Origin: UBA1275 sp002323515 | Lineage (GTDB): Bacteria; Bacteroidota; Rhodothermia; Balneolales; Balneolaceae | Direction: 5' to 3' | NCBI GenBank assembly: GCA_964007875.1 | Contig: CAXGAH010000011.1 | Location: 5,394 to 69,393 of the forward strand | Length of the DNA stretch: 64,000 nucleotides | Part shown: one piece after another, positions 8,880 to 18,250 of the stretch | Layout of the letters: each line of letters starts with the position of its first letter | How positions within the stretch are numbered: the stretch's first letter is position 1 | Position numbers and translations under genes: made by a program | The notes under the pieces: model-generated | The model's input: the letters and a program-made list of their open reading frames with translations, nothing else | Databases searched by the model: none | What the model was told of the DNA's origin: nothing

Positions 8880-9619
8880 AGCTGTTTTGGTTGGTGATTT
8901 GTGGGGGACTAGCTTGATCAACCGTTTTCTTAAGCATATATATTTGAACGTGGTGACCTAGACGCTTCATTAAAAGGCTTTCTGTTAAGCCTTAGTTCTA
9001 TTCTGTTAAAAATAATGGTCTATATCCCAGTATTAGGCATGCTTGGGGTAGAAATGACCTCTTTTATAGCCATTCTTGGAGCAGTGGGCTTAGCCATTGG
9101 TATGGCACTCTCAGGAACCTTGCAGAATTTCGCAGGAGGAGTCATGATTTTATTATTCAAGCCTTACAAAGTGGGAGATTTTTAGAAGCCCAAGGATATG
9201 CTGGCACGGTTAAAGAGATACAGATCTTTGTAAGCATACTCACTTTACCGGACAACAAAACTATATTTATTCCCAATGGGCCGTTAGCTACTGGATCCCT
9301 TATTAATTATTCCACACAGGATACACTCAGAATAGAGTGGATTATTGGAATCGCCAATGGAGATGATTTAGACGTGGTTTATTCCGTTCTAAACAAAATG
9401 CTTGAAGAAGAAGACAGTGTTTTTTCAGACCTAGCTCCTTACATAGGGTTGACTGATTTAGCTGGTAGTTTAGTTAACATTACGGTTCGAATTTGGGTAT
9501 GATCGGGTGACTTTTTTGCGGTAAAACAGTCCTTAACTGAGCGAGTGTATAGAGAATTTGACAGCCATGGACTAAATATCCCATTCCCACAAACCGACAT
9601 TCGAATTTATAAACTATAG
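8880..9619 (+). pseudogene. Decayed MscS-type mechanosensitive channel
   Basis: Reading across three frames gives a recognisable MscS core. A pore-helix segment like ILGAVGLAIGMALSGTLQNF is followed by AGGVMILLFKPYKVGDF, then the beta-domain (EAQGYAGTVKEI, DNKTIFIPNGPL) and a C-terminal part ending IPFPQTDIRIYKL at the TAG of 9617-9619. Lesions visible: a one-base loss in the T-run at about 9180-9183, which brings in a TAG (9183-9185); an in-frame TGA at 9500-9502; and a frame change near 8935-8945 that separates the first helix segment. A functional product is very unlikely. This explains most of the apparently empty stretch between 8814 and 9755. Confidence 0.88.
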
Positions 9620-9722
9620 AGTTTTTTATTTTTTAATAAAAATAGCTAACCTTAGACCAACTGTAGCAAAAACAAAAAGTATTATTTTTGGCTTTGCGTT
9701 AATTACGAACTATAGGAAAGGA

Positions 9723-9739
9723 AGGTTGGTAAACAACCT
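9723..9739 (+). other. Hairpin before the DUF349 gene
   Basis: AGGTTG (9723-9728) pairs with CAACCT (9734-9739) around a GTAAA loop. It lies just ahead of the GGAG (9740-9743) that may serve as ribosome-binding site for the ATG at 9756. It could influence translation start, but only the complementarity is seen. The rest of 9620-9755 is AT-rich and carries no other structure I can support. Confidence 0.35.
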
Positions 9740-9755
9740 GGAGCGGTGCTAGCAT

Positions 9756-11684
9756 ATGGAAAATGAAAAAATGAGCGGACAACCAACAGAAACACAAAAC
9801 GAATTCGATATTTCGAAAGAAACGAAGGTCGGTGAGCAAGTAAAATCCATGGATCAACCTGCTAAGCAAGAGTCTGACGCTACTCAACTGGGAAGTGCGA
9901 ATAAAGCCCAGTCAGAATCAGTAGATGAACTAGCACCAGAGGTCTCGTCCGAATCCGAGATTTTTTCAGAAGAATCCACCGTATACCCCGATAGTGAAGC
10001 AGAGGAAAGTGCGGAAAATTTTTATCAAGACATTCGCCAAAAAGCCGAGGAATTTGTTCTACAACCCGATTGGGCTTATGTATCAAATGAATTAGCTAAT
10101 CTCGCACTTAAAATGTCAGAAGGCCCAGAACCTGACACTGAAGGTGCTAAGCAAGCAATAGCCGCTTTTCAAATACTTAGAGATGAATTTGAAGCCCGAA
10201 AAAAAGCGCATTATGAAAAGTTAAACCAAAAAAGAGAAGATAATTTAGAGCGCAAGAAAAAAGTATTAAAACAGCTTTCTGATCTAATCGAGGCTCAGAA
10301 TTGGACTGCTACAAAGGAAATTAGATCTATTCAGCAACAATGGGAACAGATCAAATTACTTCCAGCATCAGAAATAGATGCATTGAATAAGCGTTTTGAT
10401 AGTTTGCTTGAGGAGTTTGAGAATCACAAAGTTGATCGACTAGTAAAAAAACTCCAAAAAGAAGAAGAAAACCTGACCCTAAAATTACTCTTATTAGAAA
10501 AGATACAAGACTTGAATGGGAAGGCAGATCAAGCGTCTGCGGATTTCGCAGCACTTAACGACGAATTACAAGATCTACAGAATCAGTGGCGTAAAGTTGG
10601 GCGAGTACCTTTGGATCGAAACCAGCATACATGGGATCAGTTTTATGCTGCACTGGATCAATTTAGTGAATTACGTTACAAACATGACGCCTCTTATAGA
10701 AACTCAGTTGAAAAAGCCCTCCAAAAGAAGCAAAAGCTCATTAAAGAGGCAGAATCTCTACTAGATATGGAAGATTTAGCCGAGGCTGCCAGAAGAGTGA
10801 ATAAACTACATAAGCTTTGGAAAAAAACAGGCAATCTTCCCCAAAAAGAGGAAAATGAGCTGTGGGATACGTTTAAGGCAGCGACGGATGCTTTTAATGA
10901 TAAAAAGTCGGAAAATCTAGAAGAGTTACGAGCTATTGAGCAAAAAAATTATGAGCTCAAACTCGCTTTAATTCAACAAGCAATTTCAATTAAGGAAGCA
11001 GATAATAGCGAAAATGGTCATCAGAAGATGCAAAACCTGATGGCCGAATGGAAGAAGATAGGCCCAATTCCAAGAAAAAAATCATCTAAGATTTGGAAGC
11101 AATTCAAAGAAGTAATGGATGAATTTTATAATCAGAGAAGGGAGCACTTCAAGGATGTGCGCAAGGAACACAAGGAAAATCTTAAGAAAAAGAATGAGAT
11201 TATAGAGCAACTTAATGCACTGGCCGATCATGATGATCCCGCAATAGCCGTTCAAGAAGCAAAAAAGCTACAAGACACATTTAAAGAAATTGGGCATGTC
11301 CCAATAAAACTTAAGAACAAAGTTTGGAAAGATTATCGAGAAGTATGTGATAAAATCTACGGTAATTATCGTTCTTCGGGAACCGATTTGGGCATGGAAA
11401 GAAAACTTGCCTCTGAGGGGCTAGATCCATCAACCCGAAAGGAAGTAATCACATCTCAGAAGAAACTGGATTCTGCGATGAAGACGATTACTGCACTCGA
11501 GGCGGAAATCATTCAGTTTCAGGAAGCTAAGACCTATTTCAAACCCACAAACAAAGGGAATGCTTTACTGGATGATTTGGATAATAAAATTGCTACGGCA
11601 AAAAATAAGTTGGATCAAAAACATGCTGAGGCCTATGAGCTAAAGAAATCAATTGATTTGCTTAAAAATAAGGGTTCGGAATAA
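9756..11684 (+). CDS. DUF349 repeat protein
   Basis: A 642-residue, highly charged, almost wholly helical protein. The first 85 residues are acidic and probably disordered. From about residue 95 it consists of five or so DUF349 repeats of about 70 residues, each with a WKKIG-[PH]-[IV]-P-type core. Examples are WRKVGRVPLDRN, WKKTGNLPQKEE, WKKIGPIPRKKS and the degenerate FKEIGHVPIKLK. A coiled-coil tail ends the protein. Family function is not established to my knowledge. No signal peptide, so cytoplasmic. An in-frame ATG 15 bases downstream is an alternative start. The MBL gene follows on the same strand after about 90 bases. Confidence 0.9.
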   Translation: MENEKMSGQPTETQNEFDISKETKVGEQVKSMDQPAKQESDATQLGSANKAQSESVDELAPEVSSESEIFSEESTVYPDSEAEESAENFYQDIRQKAEEFVLQPDWAYVSNELANLALKMSEGPEPDTEGAKQAIAAFQILRDEFEARKKAHYEKLNQKREDNLERKKKVLKQLSDLIEAQNWTATKEIRSIQQQWEQIKLLPASEIDALNKRFDSLLEEFENHKVDRLVKKLQKEEENLTLKLLLLEKIQDLNGKADQASADFAALNDELQDLQNQWRKVGRVPLDRNQHTWDQFYAALDQFSELRYKHDASYRNSVEKALQKKQKLIKEAESLLDMEDLAEAARRVNKLHKLWKKTGNLPQKEENELWDTFKAATDAFNDKKSENLEELRAIEQKNYELKLALIQQAISIKEADNSENGHQKMQNLMAEWKKIGPIPRKKSSKIWKQFKEVMDEFYNQRREHFKDVRKEHKENLKKKNEIIEQLNALADHDDPAIAVQEAKKLQDTFKEIGHVPIKLKNKVWKDYREVCDKIYGNYRSSGTDLGMERKLASEGLDPSTRKEVITSQKKLDSAMKTITALEAEIIQFQEAKTYFKPTNKGNALLDDLDNKIATAKNKLDQKHAEAYELKKSIDLLKNKGSE

Positions 11685-11775
11685 TCTAGAGCATTTATTA
11701 TTATTTACGAATTTGATGTTATAGGATATTTAGATTGCTGCTTTAAATATCCGAATTAATTCTTATGTGAGATTA

Positions 11776-12627
11776 ATGGTTACAATAAAATTTTGGGGAG
11801 TTCGAGGTTCTACGCCATGTGCCAATGCGGAAAATATGCGCTTTGGTGGAAATACTTCTTGTGTACAAATATCCGCGACTCATCTAGATGAACTTCTTGT
11901 GTTAGATTGTGGTACTGGAATTAGAAATTTGGGTAACAACATTATGGATCGTAAAGAGGCGTTACATGGGAATATATTTTTAACCCACCCACATTGGGAT
12001 CATCTTCAAGGATTCGCTTTTTTTAAGCCATTTTATCATCCTGACGGAAATTTCAATATACATTTGACGGCTCAGCCTGGATTAAGCTGTAATGAAATTT
12101 TACAAGGGCATTTTTCAAACATTTTTTTCCCTATATCAATAGATATGCTATCAGCTAAAATGAATTGTACAAGTATTGAGGAAGGCGTGTATGATTTTGG
12201 TGATTACATAGTTGAAATGATGTGGGGTAAGCATACCATACCAACGGGAATGTTTAAGGTGGTCATTGAGGATAAGGTCATTATATATGCACCAGACAAC
12301 GAATTACCTCACGATGATTCGGAAGAATCTCAAGCGTTTATTGAAAAATTTCAAGCTTTTGTACAAGGTGCGGACGTACTCATACATGACGCCCAATATG
12401 ATCTAGATGAATATCAAAAACGTAATGGATGGGGGCATACCAATTGGGAAAAGCTCCTTGAGATCACAAGGGATTCTCAGATTAAACAGCTATATTTAAC
12501 TCATCATGATCCCGATAACTCCGATGCTCAATTAGAAGAACGGTGTGATCAGATACAAGCGAAATACGGGAGTGCATATGAGTTAGTAACTTTGGCACGG
12601 GACGAAATGGTCATTGAGTTGACCTAG
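11776..12627 (+). CDS. MBL-fold metallo-hydrolase
   Basis: A 283-residue metallo-beta-lactamase-fold protein starting MVTIKFWGVRGSTP, the usual beginning of the group related to cyclic-nucleotide phosphodiesterases and PhnP/RNase Z-like enzymes. The metal motif THPHWDHLQG (HxHxDH) is intact, and further ligands are likely at GKHT, the Asp in IYAPDNE and LTHHD near the C-terminus. I prefer the ATG at 11776 over the GTG nine bases upstream because the family start aligns there. The actual substrate (phosphodiester) cannot be read. Likely cytoplasmic. Confidence 0.85.
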   Translation: MVTIKFWGVRGSTPCANAENMRFGGNTSCVQISATHLDELLVLDCGTGIRNLGNNIMDRKEALHGNIFLTHPHWDHLQGFAFFKPFYHPDGNFNIHLTAQPGLSCNEILQGHFSNIFFPISIDMLSAKMNCTSIEEGVYDFGDYIVEMMWGKHTIPTGMFKVVIEDKVIIYAPDNELPHDDSEESQAFIEKFQAFVQGADVLIHDAQYDLDEYQKRNGWGHTNWEKLLEITRDSQIKQLYLTHHDPDNSDAQLEERCDQIQAKYGSAYELVTLARDEMVIELT

Positions 12628-12691
12628 AGTAGTCTTTTGAAGCTAATGTTTTGGTGCTAAGGTTTAATGTTACCTCAGTATTAATTTAGTT

Positions 12692-14884
12692 ATGCTACGG
12701 AATACTCATTTGTATTTTTATGTATCTTTAGATTCTGTAAATTTTTTGATTAATAACCTCGACTTCTTGAAATTTTCTCTGCTACTACTGAGTTTTGTAT
12801 TCAGTGCGCAAATAGCTTTTTCTCAAGCATCTTTTGAACGTCTTGAGACAGATGCAGGTGTTTTTGGGTTATCCATTACTAACTTTGGAACGCTTGGAAA
12901 ACCAGACGTACGTACAAATCCTGAAGGTGGATTTAGTATGCGTTATCCGACTAATACAGGTACAGAGCATTTATTCGAGGCTGGAATATGGGTTGGGGCT
13001 CTTTATAACCAATCCCAATTGCGGGTTTCTACTGCATCCGTTACTACTTCCGGTGGTTACGCACGAGGTGGAGCGGGATTTGAATTTACGGCAGACGCCC
13101 CACTCACTCAGCGAAGCACGAACCCCAATGATGAGTATTTCTCACCATTTTCGGTTGGAGAGCAAGATATTATAGCCCAATTTTCAGATAAACGAAGGGA
13201 TATCAACGGTACTCCTATTAGCGGACACGATACCCCTTTGTACGCCGATGTCACCTTGGAAAGTTACAGCTGGAGTTTCCCTTTTACGGAGAATTTCACC
13301 ATTCTTCGTTACGATATTACCAATAATAGCGATAAGTACGCAGCCCCGTCAACCTGGGATAGTGTATTTGTTGGTATGTATGCTGACTTAGTGGTGCGTA
13401 ATGTGAATTCAGCCACGGAGACTGGAGGGGCCTTTTTTAATAAAAATGGAATTGGTTATCTAGATTCTATGTACACTGCATATGTATTTGATGCAGGATC
13501 TCCTGATAATCCGTCTATTAATACCTACGGGGCTATGTCCATTATCGGCGCAGATTATCGAGGACAGTATTTTCATCCTTCTAACGCCGAGTATTTAGGA
13601 GATAATGGTTATCGGGCACCCTTTGTAACACCCAGTTATTGGCTATTTAGTTCAGGGACTGGATTATATGTACGCCCTTCTAGTGATCAACAACGTTATG
13701 AACGAATGGCAATACCTTTCCCAATGGATTCCGTCATATTGGGGGAAACAGTAAGAGAACAATTACGAACAGATGGCCAGACTGGAAATGGTAATTATAT
13801 ATCTATGCTGTCGATGGGTCCATTTAATCAAGTCGAGCCAGGGGAAACTATTTCTGTGTACTATGCATTTTCTGCTGCATTAAAGCCTGAGGAATTTCAA
13901 GGTATTTCGGGTAAGGAAGTTGATAACGAGGAATCTAGGTTGGAGCTTACCAAAACATTGAATGCTATTAATAAAGTATTTCAAGGAGAGGATAAGAACA
14001 ATAATGGAATTCTGGATGATGGAGAAGATACCGATAGAAATGGAGAGCTAACCCGGTATTTATTTCCAACCCCCCCTGATAATCCAAAAGTTAGAGTACA
14101 TCTAGCAGCTGGTAAAGTGACCTTATACTGGGATAAAAGTGCAGAACGCTCAAGAGATCGCGTTTCAGGTGAGCAAGATTTTGAAGGATATCGTATTTAT
14201 CGCTCAGAGCTTGGGCAAGACATTAATCCACAGCCACGGCTCATCAGAGAGTTTGATAATCCAGCAAATGCGGTGGGATTCAATACTGGTTTCGATGAAG
14301 TTGAGCTTAGTCAGCCCGTACTTTTCGAAGAGGATACCACCACCTATTATTATGCCTATGAGCTGAATAATTTATTGAGTGGATGGCAGTACCAATTGTC
14401 AGTCACAGCCTTCGATAAGGGTAGTGATGAATTTGGTATAGAAGGACTGGAAAGTAGTGCCAATGTAAATGCAATTCGTGTGTTTCCAGGTACTCCGGCT
14501 AATGAGCAATTTGCAAGTGATGATCCTCAGTATCAAGTTGGAGTATATCCCAACCCTTACCGCCTCAACGCTGCTTGGGATGGACTGGCTGAAGGAGACC
14601 GAAAGCTTTATTTTTATAATTTACCTGCAAGATCAGAAGTGCGAATTTACACTGTTTCCGGTGATATTATCGCAGAATTTAAGCATGATGCCAGTAATTA
14701 TATTGGCAATATTGATTGGTTCCAGAATTATAGTGATGATCCGCGTGTTATGGCTGGCGGTGAACATGCTTGGGACTTACAGTCCTCAGCAAATCAGATT
14801 TTAACCACGGGATTATACCTGTATTCCGTAAAAGACATAGCATCAGGAGAGGTGCAAACAGGTAAACTAGTAATCATAAAATAA
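12692..14884 (+). CDS. Secreted surface protein with C-terminal secretion-signal domain
   Basis: A 730-residue exported protein. A hydrophobic signal sequence at about residues 26-45 ends SFVFSAQIAFSQ. A long beta-rich body has no recognised catalytic domain, followed near residue 445 by a calcium-loop-like NNNGILDDGEDTDRNGE segment. From about 470 there is a fibronectin-like domain. The last 110 residues begin GVYPNPYRLN and end GLYLYSVKDI...KLVIIK, the pattern of type IX-type C-terminal sorting modules. It opens the rightward cluster; the next gene begins 11 bases after its stop. Probably displayed on or released from the cell surface. Confidence 0.78.
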   Translation: MLRNTHLYFYVSLDSVNFLINNLDFLKFSLLLLSFVFSAQIAFSQASFERLETDAGVFGLSITNFGTLGKPDVRTNPEGGFSMRYPTNTGTEHLFEAGIWVGALYNQSQLRVSTASVTTSGGYARGGAGFEFTADAPLTQRSTNPNDEYFSPFSVGEQDIIAQFSDKRRDINGTPISGHDTPLYADVTLESYSWSFPFTENFTILRYDITNNSDKYAAPSTWDSVFVGMYADLVVRNVNSATETGGAFFNKNGIGYLDSMYTAYVFDAGSPDNPSINTYGAMSIIGADYRGQYFHPSNAEYLGDNGYRAPFVTPSYWLFSSGTGLYVRPSSDQQRYERMAIPFPMDSVILGETVREQLRTDGQTGNGNYISMLSMGPFNQVEPGETISVYYAFSAALKPEEFQGISGKEVDNEESRLELTKTLNAINKVFQGEDKNNNGILDDGEDTDRNGELTRYLFPTPPDNPKVRVHLAAGKVTLYWDKSAERSRDRVSGEQDFEGYRIYRSELGQDINPQPRLIREFDNPANAVGFNTGFDEVELSQPVLFEEDTTTYYYAYELNNLLSGWQYQLSVTAFDKGSDEFGIEGLESSANVNAIRVFPGTPANEQFASDDPQYQVGVYPNPYRLNAAWDGLAEGDRKLYFYNLPARSEVRIYTVSGDIIAEFKHDASNYIGNIDWFQNYSDDPRVMAGGEHAWDLQSSANQILTTGLYLYSVKDIASGEVQTGKLVIIK

Positions 14885-14895
14885 CCCTAATAACT

Positions 14896-17800
14896 ATGAA
14901 TAAGGCTACAAATAACATGTTAAAGCAAGGATTGTTAGCAATGCTTGTTATGCTACTAAGTGCTGGGTCTGCCCTTGCACAACAAAGTTTGTTTTTCTCT
15001 GAATACATTGAAGGTGGAGGTAATAATAAGGCTTTTGAAATTTTCAATCCAACAGATGATGATATAGATCTGGGTAATTATATAATCCTCGGTAATTATA
15101 ATGGGAATCCTTTTAATGATACTACAAGATTTCCAATGGGTACAATTATCAAGTCTATGGAAGTCTATGTTATTGGACATTCAAATGCAGCTGATGAAAT
15201 AAAAAATGCTGCAGATACATTAATTGTTAGCGCATTTGATGGAGGTGATTCTTATTTGATTGTCCATAACGGTGATGATGCTCGAGCACTAGTGCATATT
15301 GAAGGTTCAGATTCAACCATTGTTGACATGTTCGGTACACCAGAACAAGATCCAGGCAGTGGTTGGGATGTTGCGGGTGTTTCAGCAGGGACAAAAGATC
15401 ATACTCTTGTTCGTAAATCAATAATTAAATCAGGCAATCCACTTCCCTTAGCTTCTTTTGGTGTGGGTAAAATGTCTTCTGAGTGGGAGGTTTATGACAA
15501 GGATGACTTAACTTTCATAGGTATACATAATTTTGGGAGCTCTACAACTATAAGAGATTTGAACACATATCCTGGTATCACTGAATTTTCAGTTGATGCT
15601 ATTCAAAATCATTCCTTAAGAGGAGAGACACAAACATATACAGCAGTAATTACATCTTATCCAAAAAGCTCTGGTCTCTCTAATCCTAGAGACTCAGATA
15701 ATGATGGGGTTATTGATGCAATATCTCGGATTCACGTATTTGTTACAGATACGCATGCGGTATCTATGGGTCGTGAAGGTATGTCTATTCAATTAGTAGA
15801 ATCAGATTATACTTTACTTGACTCATATGTTCGTGGCGACATCATTACCTTCGATGCTACACTTGGATTTTATAACGGAACAGCTCAAGTAGCCGTTGAT
15901 AATGTAACTCTAGTTGGTAATGTAAATGCTGATTTTACTCAGTACGCATCTCTATTGGAGCCATGGGAAGTTCCAATGAGTGACCTCAATGTGTTTACAG
16001 GTACGGAGTTATACATGAATATTGAGGGATACTTAAAATACAATGGCGCCTATGTTAAGTTTCCATCAGCTACAGTAACTCAAGCAGGTGAATTTAATGG
16101 CCGTGTTGATTGGTCAGTAAATCAAAGTGGTTCTCGAATGTATGTGTATGATTCATCTCTTAGGTTTAGAAATGATCATGCCATAGGTGCAGAGGGATAT
16201 ATTCCAAGCTATAATGCACGAAGAATAGATGGTGAAGATGGGTTATTTGCAGCCCCTGCTTCTGGAGCAAATGTAGACATTAGTGGATTTGTTAATTACG
16301 TGGGTGATGATCCTGATGGTTTAGTTCCAGATGGTAATGGCGCATTATCAATTAATCCTTTCGAAGATGGTGTTGTATGGTTAAATGAAACCCGCTTTGT
16401 GGATGGGCAAGATGTTGGTGGAACTACTTTTAGTTGGCCAAATGACTTAGTTGTTAACGGTTTACCTCCTGTATTTTCTAACATTATGCTGTCAGATTCA
16501 TCCATTACATCTACCGATGAAGTGACAGTAAGTGCCGATATTGTAGGAACAGAGGGGGCTACTATCACTGAAGTAACACTTACTTATAGTGCCAGCGGTA
16601 AAGATTCAACTGTAGTCATGACTAACACTGCTAGTGATACTTATGAATTTACTCTACCTGCTTTTCCTAATTTCTCTGCTGTTTCCTTTCATCTAGAAGC
16701 TAAAGATTCTAACGGTTTAACTGGTCGTGCCCCACTCTCTGGTGGTTTCAATTTCTTCGTTCAAGATGAGCCAATTACTACCATTGAGTTTTTACAGAAA
16801 ACAGGAGATGGCCAGGCTGGTGATAGTCCGCTTTATGGTTTGGGTGATTTACCAGTAGATATTGATGCCACTGTTGTTGCTAGTGCAGTTACCGACGGAT
16901 TTATTGTAATTCAAGATAAGGCTTCCGCTTGGTCTGGTATTTTTGTTGAGGCAGATAATGAAACCTCGGCCCTCGTACGTGGTGATATTATCAATATTAC
17001 AAACCTATCCACTAATGAAACATATGGTGTAACATCTACTGTCCTAAATGAATTTACCAAGACAGGGACAAACGCAGAAATGGATACCTTAGCATTAGCT
17101 ACTAATACTATAGATGTTGTTGATAATTTTGAAGCACATGAAGGTCTGCTTTTAACTTTAGATAATGTTGAGGTATTATCAAATCAGGCAGATTTTCCCA
17201 GAGATTTTGGTGAATGGGAAATTGGGACTATTGGAAGTGGTTTGGAAGTAGGCCAAGGTTTACGTGTGGACGATAATGTAAATTTTGGATCGACTACCTA
17301 TGGTTCTGATTTAAATGATCACGTAAAAATTGGCGCTAAAATTGATAACTTCACGGGCATTTTACACTACAGTTATGGGAATCCAAAAATGATCATGCGA
17401 AGTATTGAGGATGTTACTGCATCTGACTGGACGGTGCCAATGACTAACTTTATATTAAAGACACCAGATGAAGGAGCTACAGTTGTGGCAGACGCTGATG
17501 TTATTCCAACTTGGGCTGCTACATCTGATTTAGATGGCAATACTGTAGGTTATGAATGGGTATTATACGGCCCAGATTCTACTGAAATTGTTGCTGTAAC
17601 AGCAAATGAGGAAGGTGCTGCAACTACAGTAACTCTACCTGCTTCAGTAGTAGACGGTTTACTAGTTGCTGCAGGAGTAGTAGATGGAGCTAGCGCAGAT
17701 TTACTTTGGAATGTTCGGGTCAATGATGGTGTAGATACTTTGGCTATATCTAGTAGTTATGATGTAGACTCAAATACATTTACTCCAATATACCGTGCTA

Positions 17801-18117
17801 TAACTTTAACAAACAGCTCTTCTGTAGGCAATGAAGAGTTAGCAGGGCTTCCAGAGAAGTTTGACCTAAAGCCTAACTATCCTAACCCATTTAACCCAAG
17901 TACTCAAATTGCTTTCGATTTACCTGAGTCTGCGGATGTTCGCCTCACGGTGTTTGATGTGTTAGGTCGCCAGGTGGCAACTCTTATTAATCAGCCTATG
18001 AAAGCTGGAACGCATACGGTTAGTTTCGGTGCGCAACGTCTAGCTAGTGGGGTCTACATCTATCGTTTAGAAGCGGGTAATTTTAGTATGACTCGCAACA
18101 TGATGTTGATTAAATAA
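14896..18117 (+). CDS. Large secreted lamin-tail-domain protein with type A sorting signal
   Basis: A 1073-residue protein. The signal peptide ends at about residue 29 (SAGSALAQQ). It is followed by a lamin-tail-like domain (LFFSEYIEGGGNNKAFEIFNP, about 30-180), then OB-fold/DUF5689-like segments that repeat around 220-330 and 620-780, and Ig-like modules. The C-terminal 80 residues start NYPNPFNPSTQIAFDLP and end YRLEAGNFSMTRNMMLIK, a textbook type A sorting domain recognised by type IX secretion. Proteins of this build include extracellular nucleases and adhesins; no nuclease motif is evident here. Very short spacing to the gene before indicates one transcript. A terminator follows. Confidence 0.82.
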   Translation: MNKATNNMLKQGLLAMLVMLLSAGSALAQQSLFFSEYIEGGGNNKAFEIFNPTDDDIDLGNYIILGNYNGNPFNDTTRFPMGTIIKSMEVYVIGHSNAADEIKNAADTLIVSAFDGGDSYLIVHNGDDARALVHIEGSDSTIVDMFGTPEQDPGSGWDVAGVSAGTKDHTLVRKSIIKSGNPLPLASFGVGKMSSEWEVYDKDDLTFIGIHNFGSSTTIRDLNTYPGITEFSVDAIQNHSLRGETQTYTAVITSYPKSSGLSNPRDSDNDGVIDAISRIHVFVTDTHAVSMGREGMSIQLVESDYTLLDSYVRGDIITFDATLGFYNGTAQVAVDNVTLVGNVNADFTQYASLLEPWEVPMSDLNVFTGTELYMNIEGYLKYNGAYVKFPSATVTQAGEFNGRVDWSVNQSGSRMYVYDSSLRFRNDHAIGAEGYIPSYNARRIDGEDGLFAAPASGANVDISGFVNYVGDDPDGLVPDGNGALSINPFEDGVVWLNETRFVDGQDVGGTTFSWPNDLVVNGLPPVFSNIMLSDSSITSTDEVTVSADIVGTEGATITEVTLTYSASGKDSTVVMTNTASDTYEFTLPAFPNFSAVSFHLEAKDSNGLTGRAPLSGGFNFFVQDEPITTIEFLQKTGDGQAGDSPLYGLGDLPVDIDATVVASAVTDGFIVIQDKASAWSGIFVEADNETSALVRGDIINITNLSTNETYGVTSTVLNEFTKTGTNAEMDTLALATNTIDVVDNFEAHEGLLLTLDNVEVLSNQADFPRDFGEWEIGTIGSGLEVGQGLRVDDNVNFGSTTYGSDLNDHVKIGAKIDNFTGILHYSYGNPKMIMRSIEDVTASDWTVPMTNFILKTPDEGATVVADADVIPTWAATSDLDGNTVGYEWVLYGPDSTEIVAVTANEEGAATTVTLPASVVDGLLVAAGVVDGASADLLWNVRVNDGVDTLAISSSYDVDSNTFTPIYRAITLTNSSSVGNEELAGLPEKFDLKPNYPNPFNPSTQIAFDLPESADVRLTVFDVLGRQVATLINQPMKAGTHTVSFGAQRLASGVYIYRLEAGNFSMTRNMMLIK

Positions 18118-18137
18118 TTTTATAAAAATGATATTTT

Positions 18138-18172
18138 GAGATGGGAGCGGAGGCTCTCATCTCATCTTTTTT
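18138..18172 (+). terminator. Rho-independent terminator after the lamin-tail gene
   Basis: GAGATGGGAGC (18138-18148) pairs with GCTCTCATCTC (18153-18163) with a single G-T wobble around a GGAG loop, followed by ATCTTTTTTC. This ends the transcript of the two secreted-protein genes and separates them from the lipoprotein/receptor genes downstream. Confidence 0.8.
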
Positions 18173-18250
18173 CTTTGAATGCTGTTTTCAATCAATAGAG
18201 ATTTGAGTTTCTAAAGGTTACTCAATCAAAAGTCATCGATTCAATCGATT

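Noticed and set aside
14956..16568. Minus-strand and alternate-frame ORFs inside the large secreted-protein genes
   Set aside because: They are shadows of genes with clear domains and signals on the plus strand.
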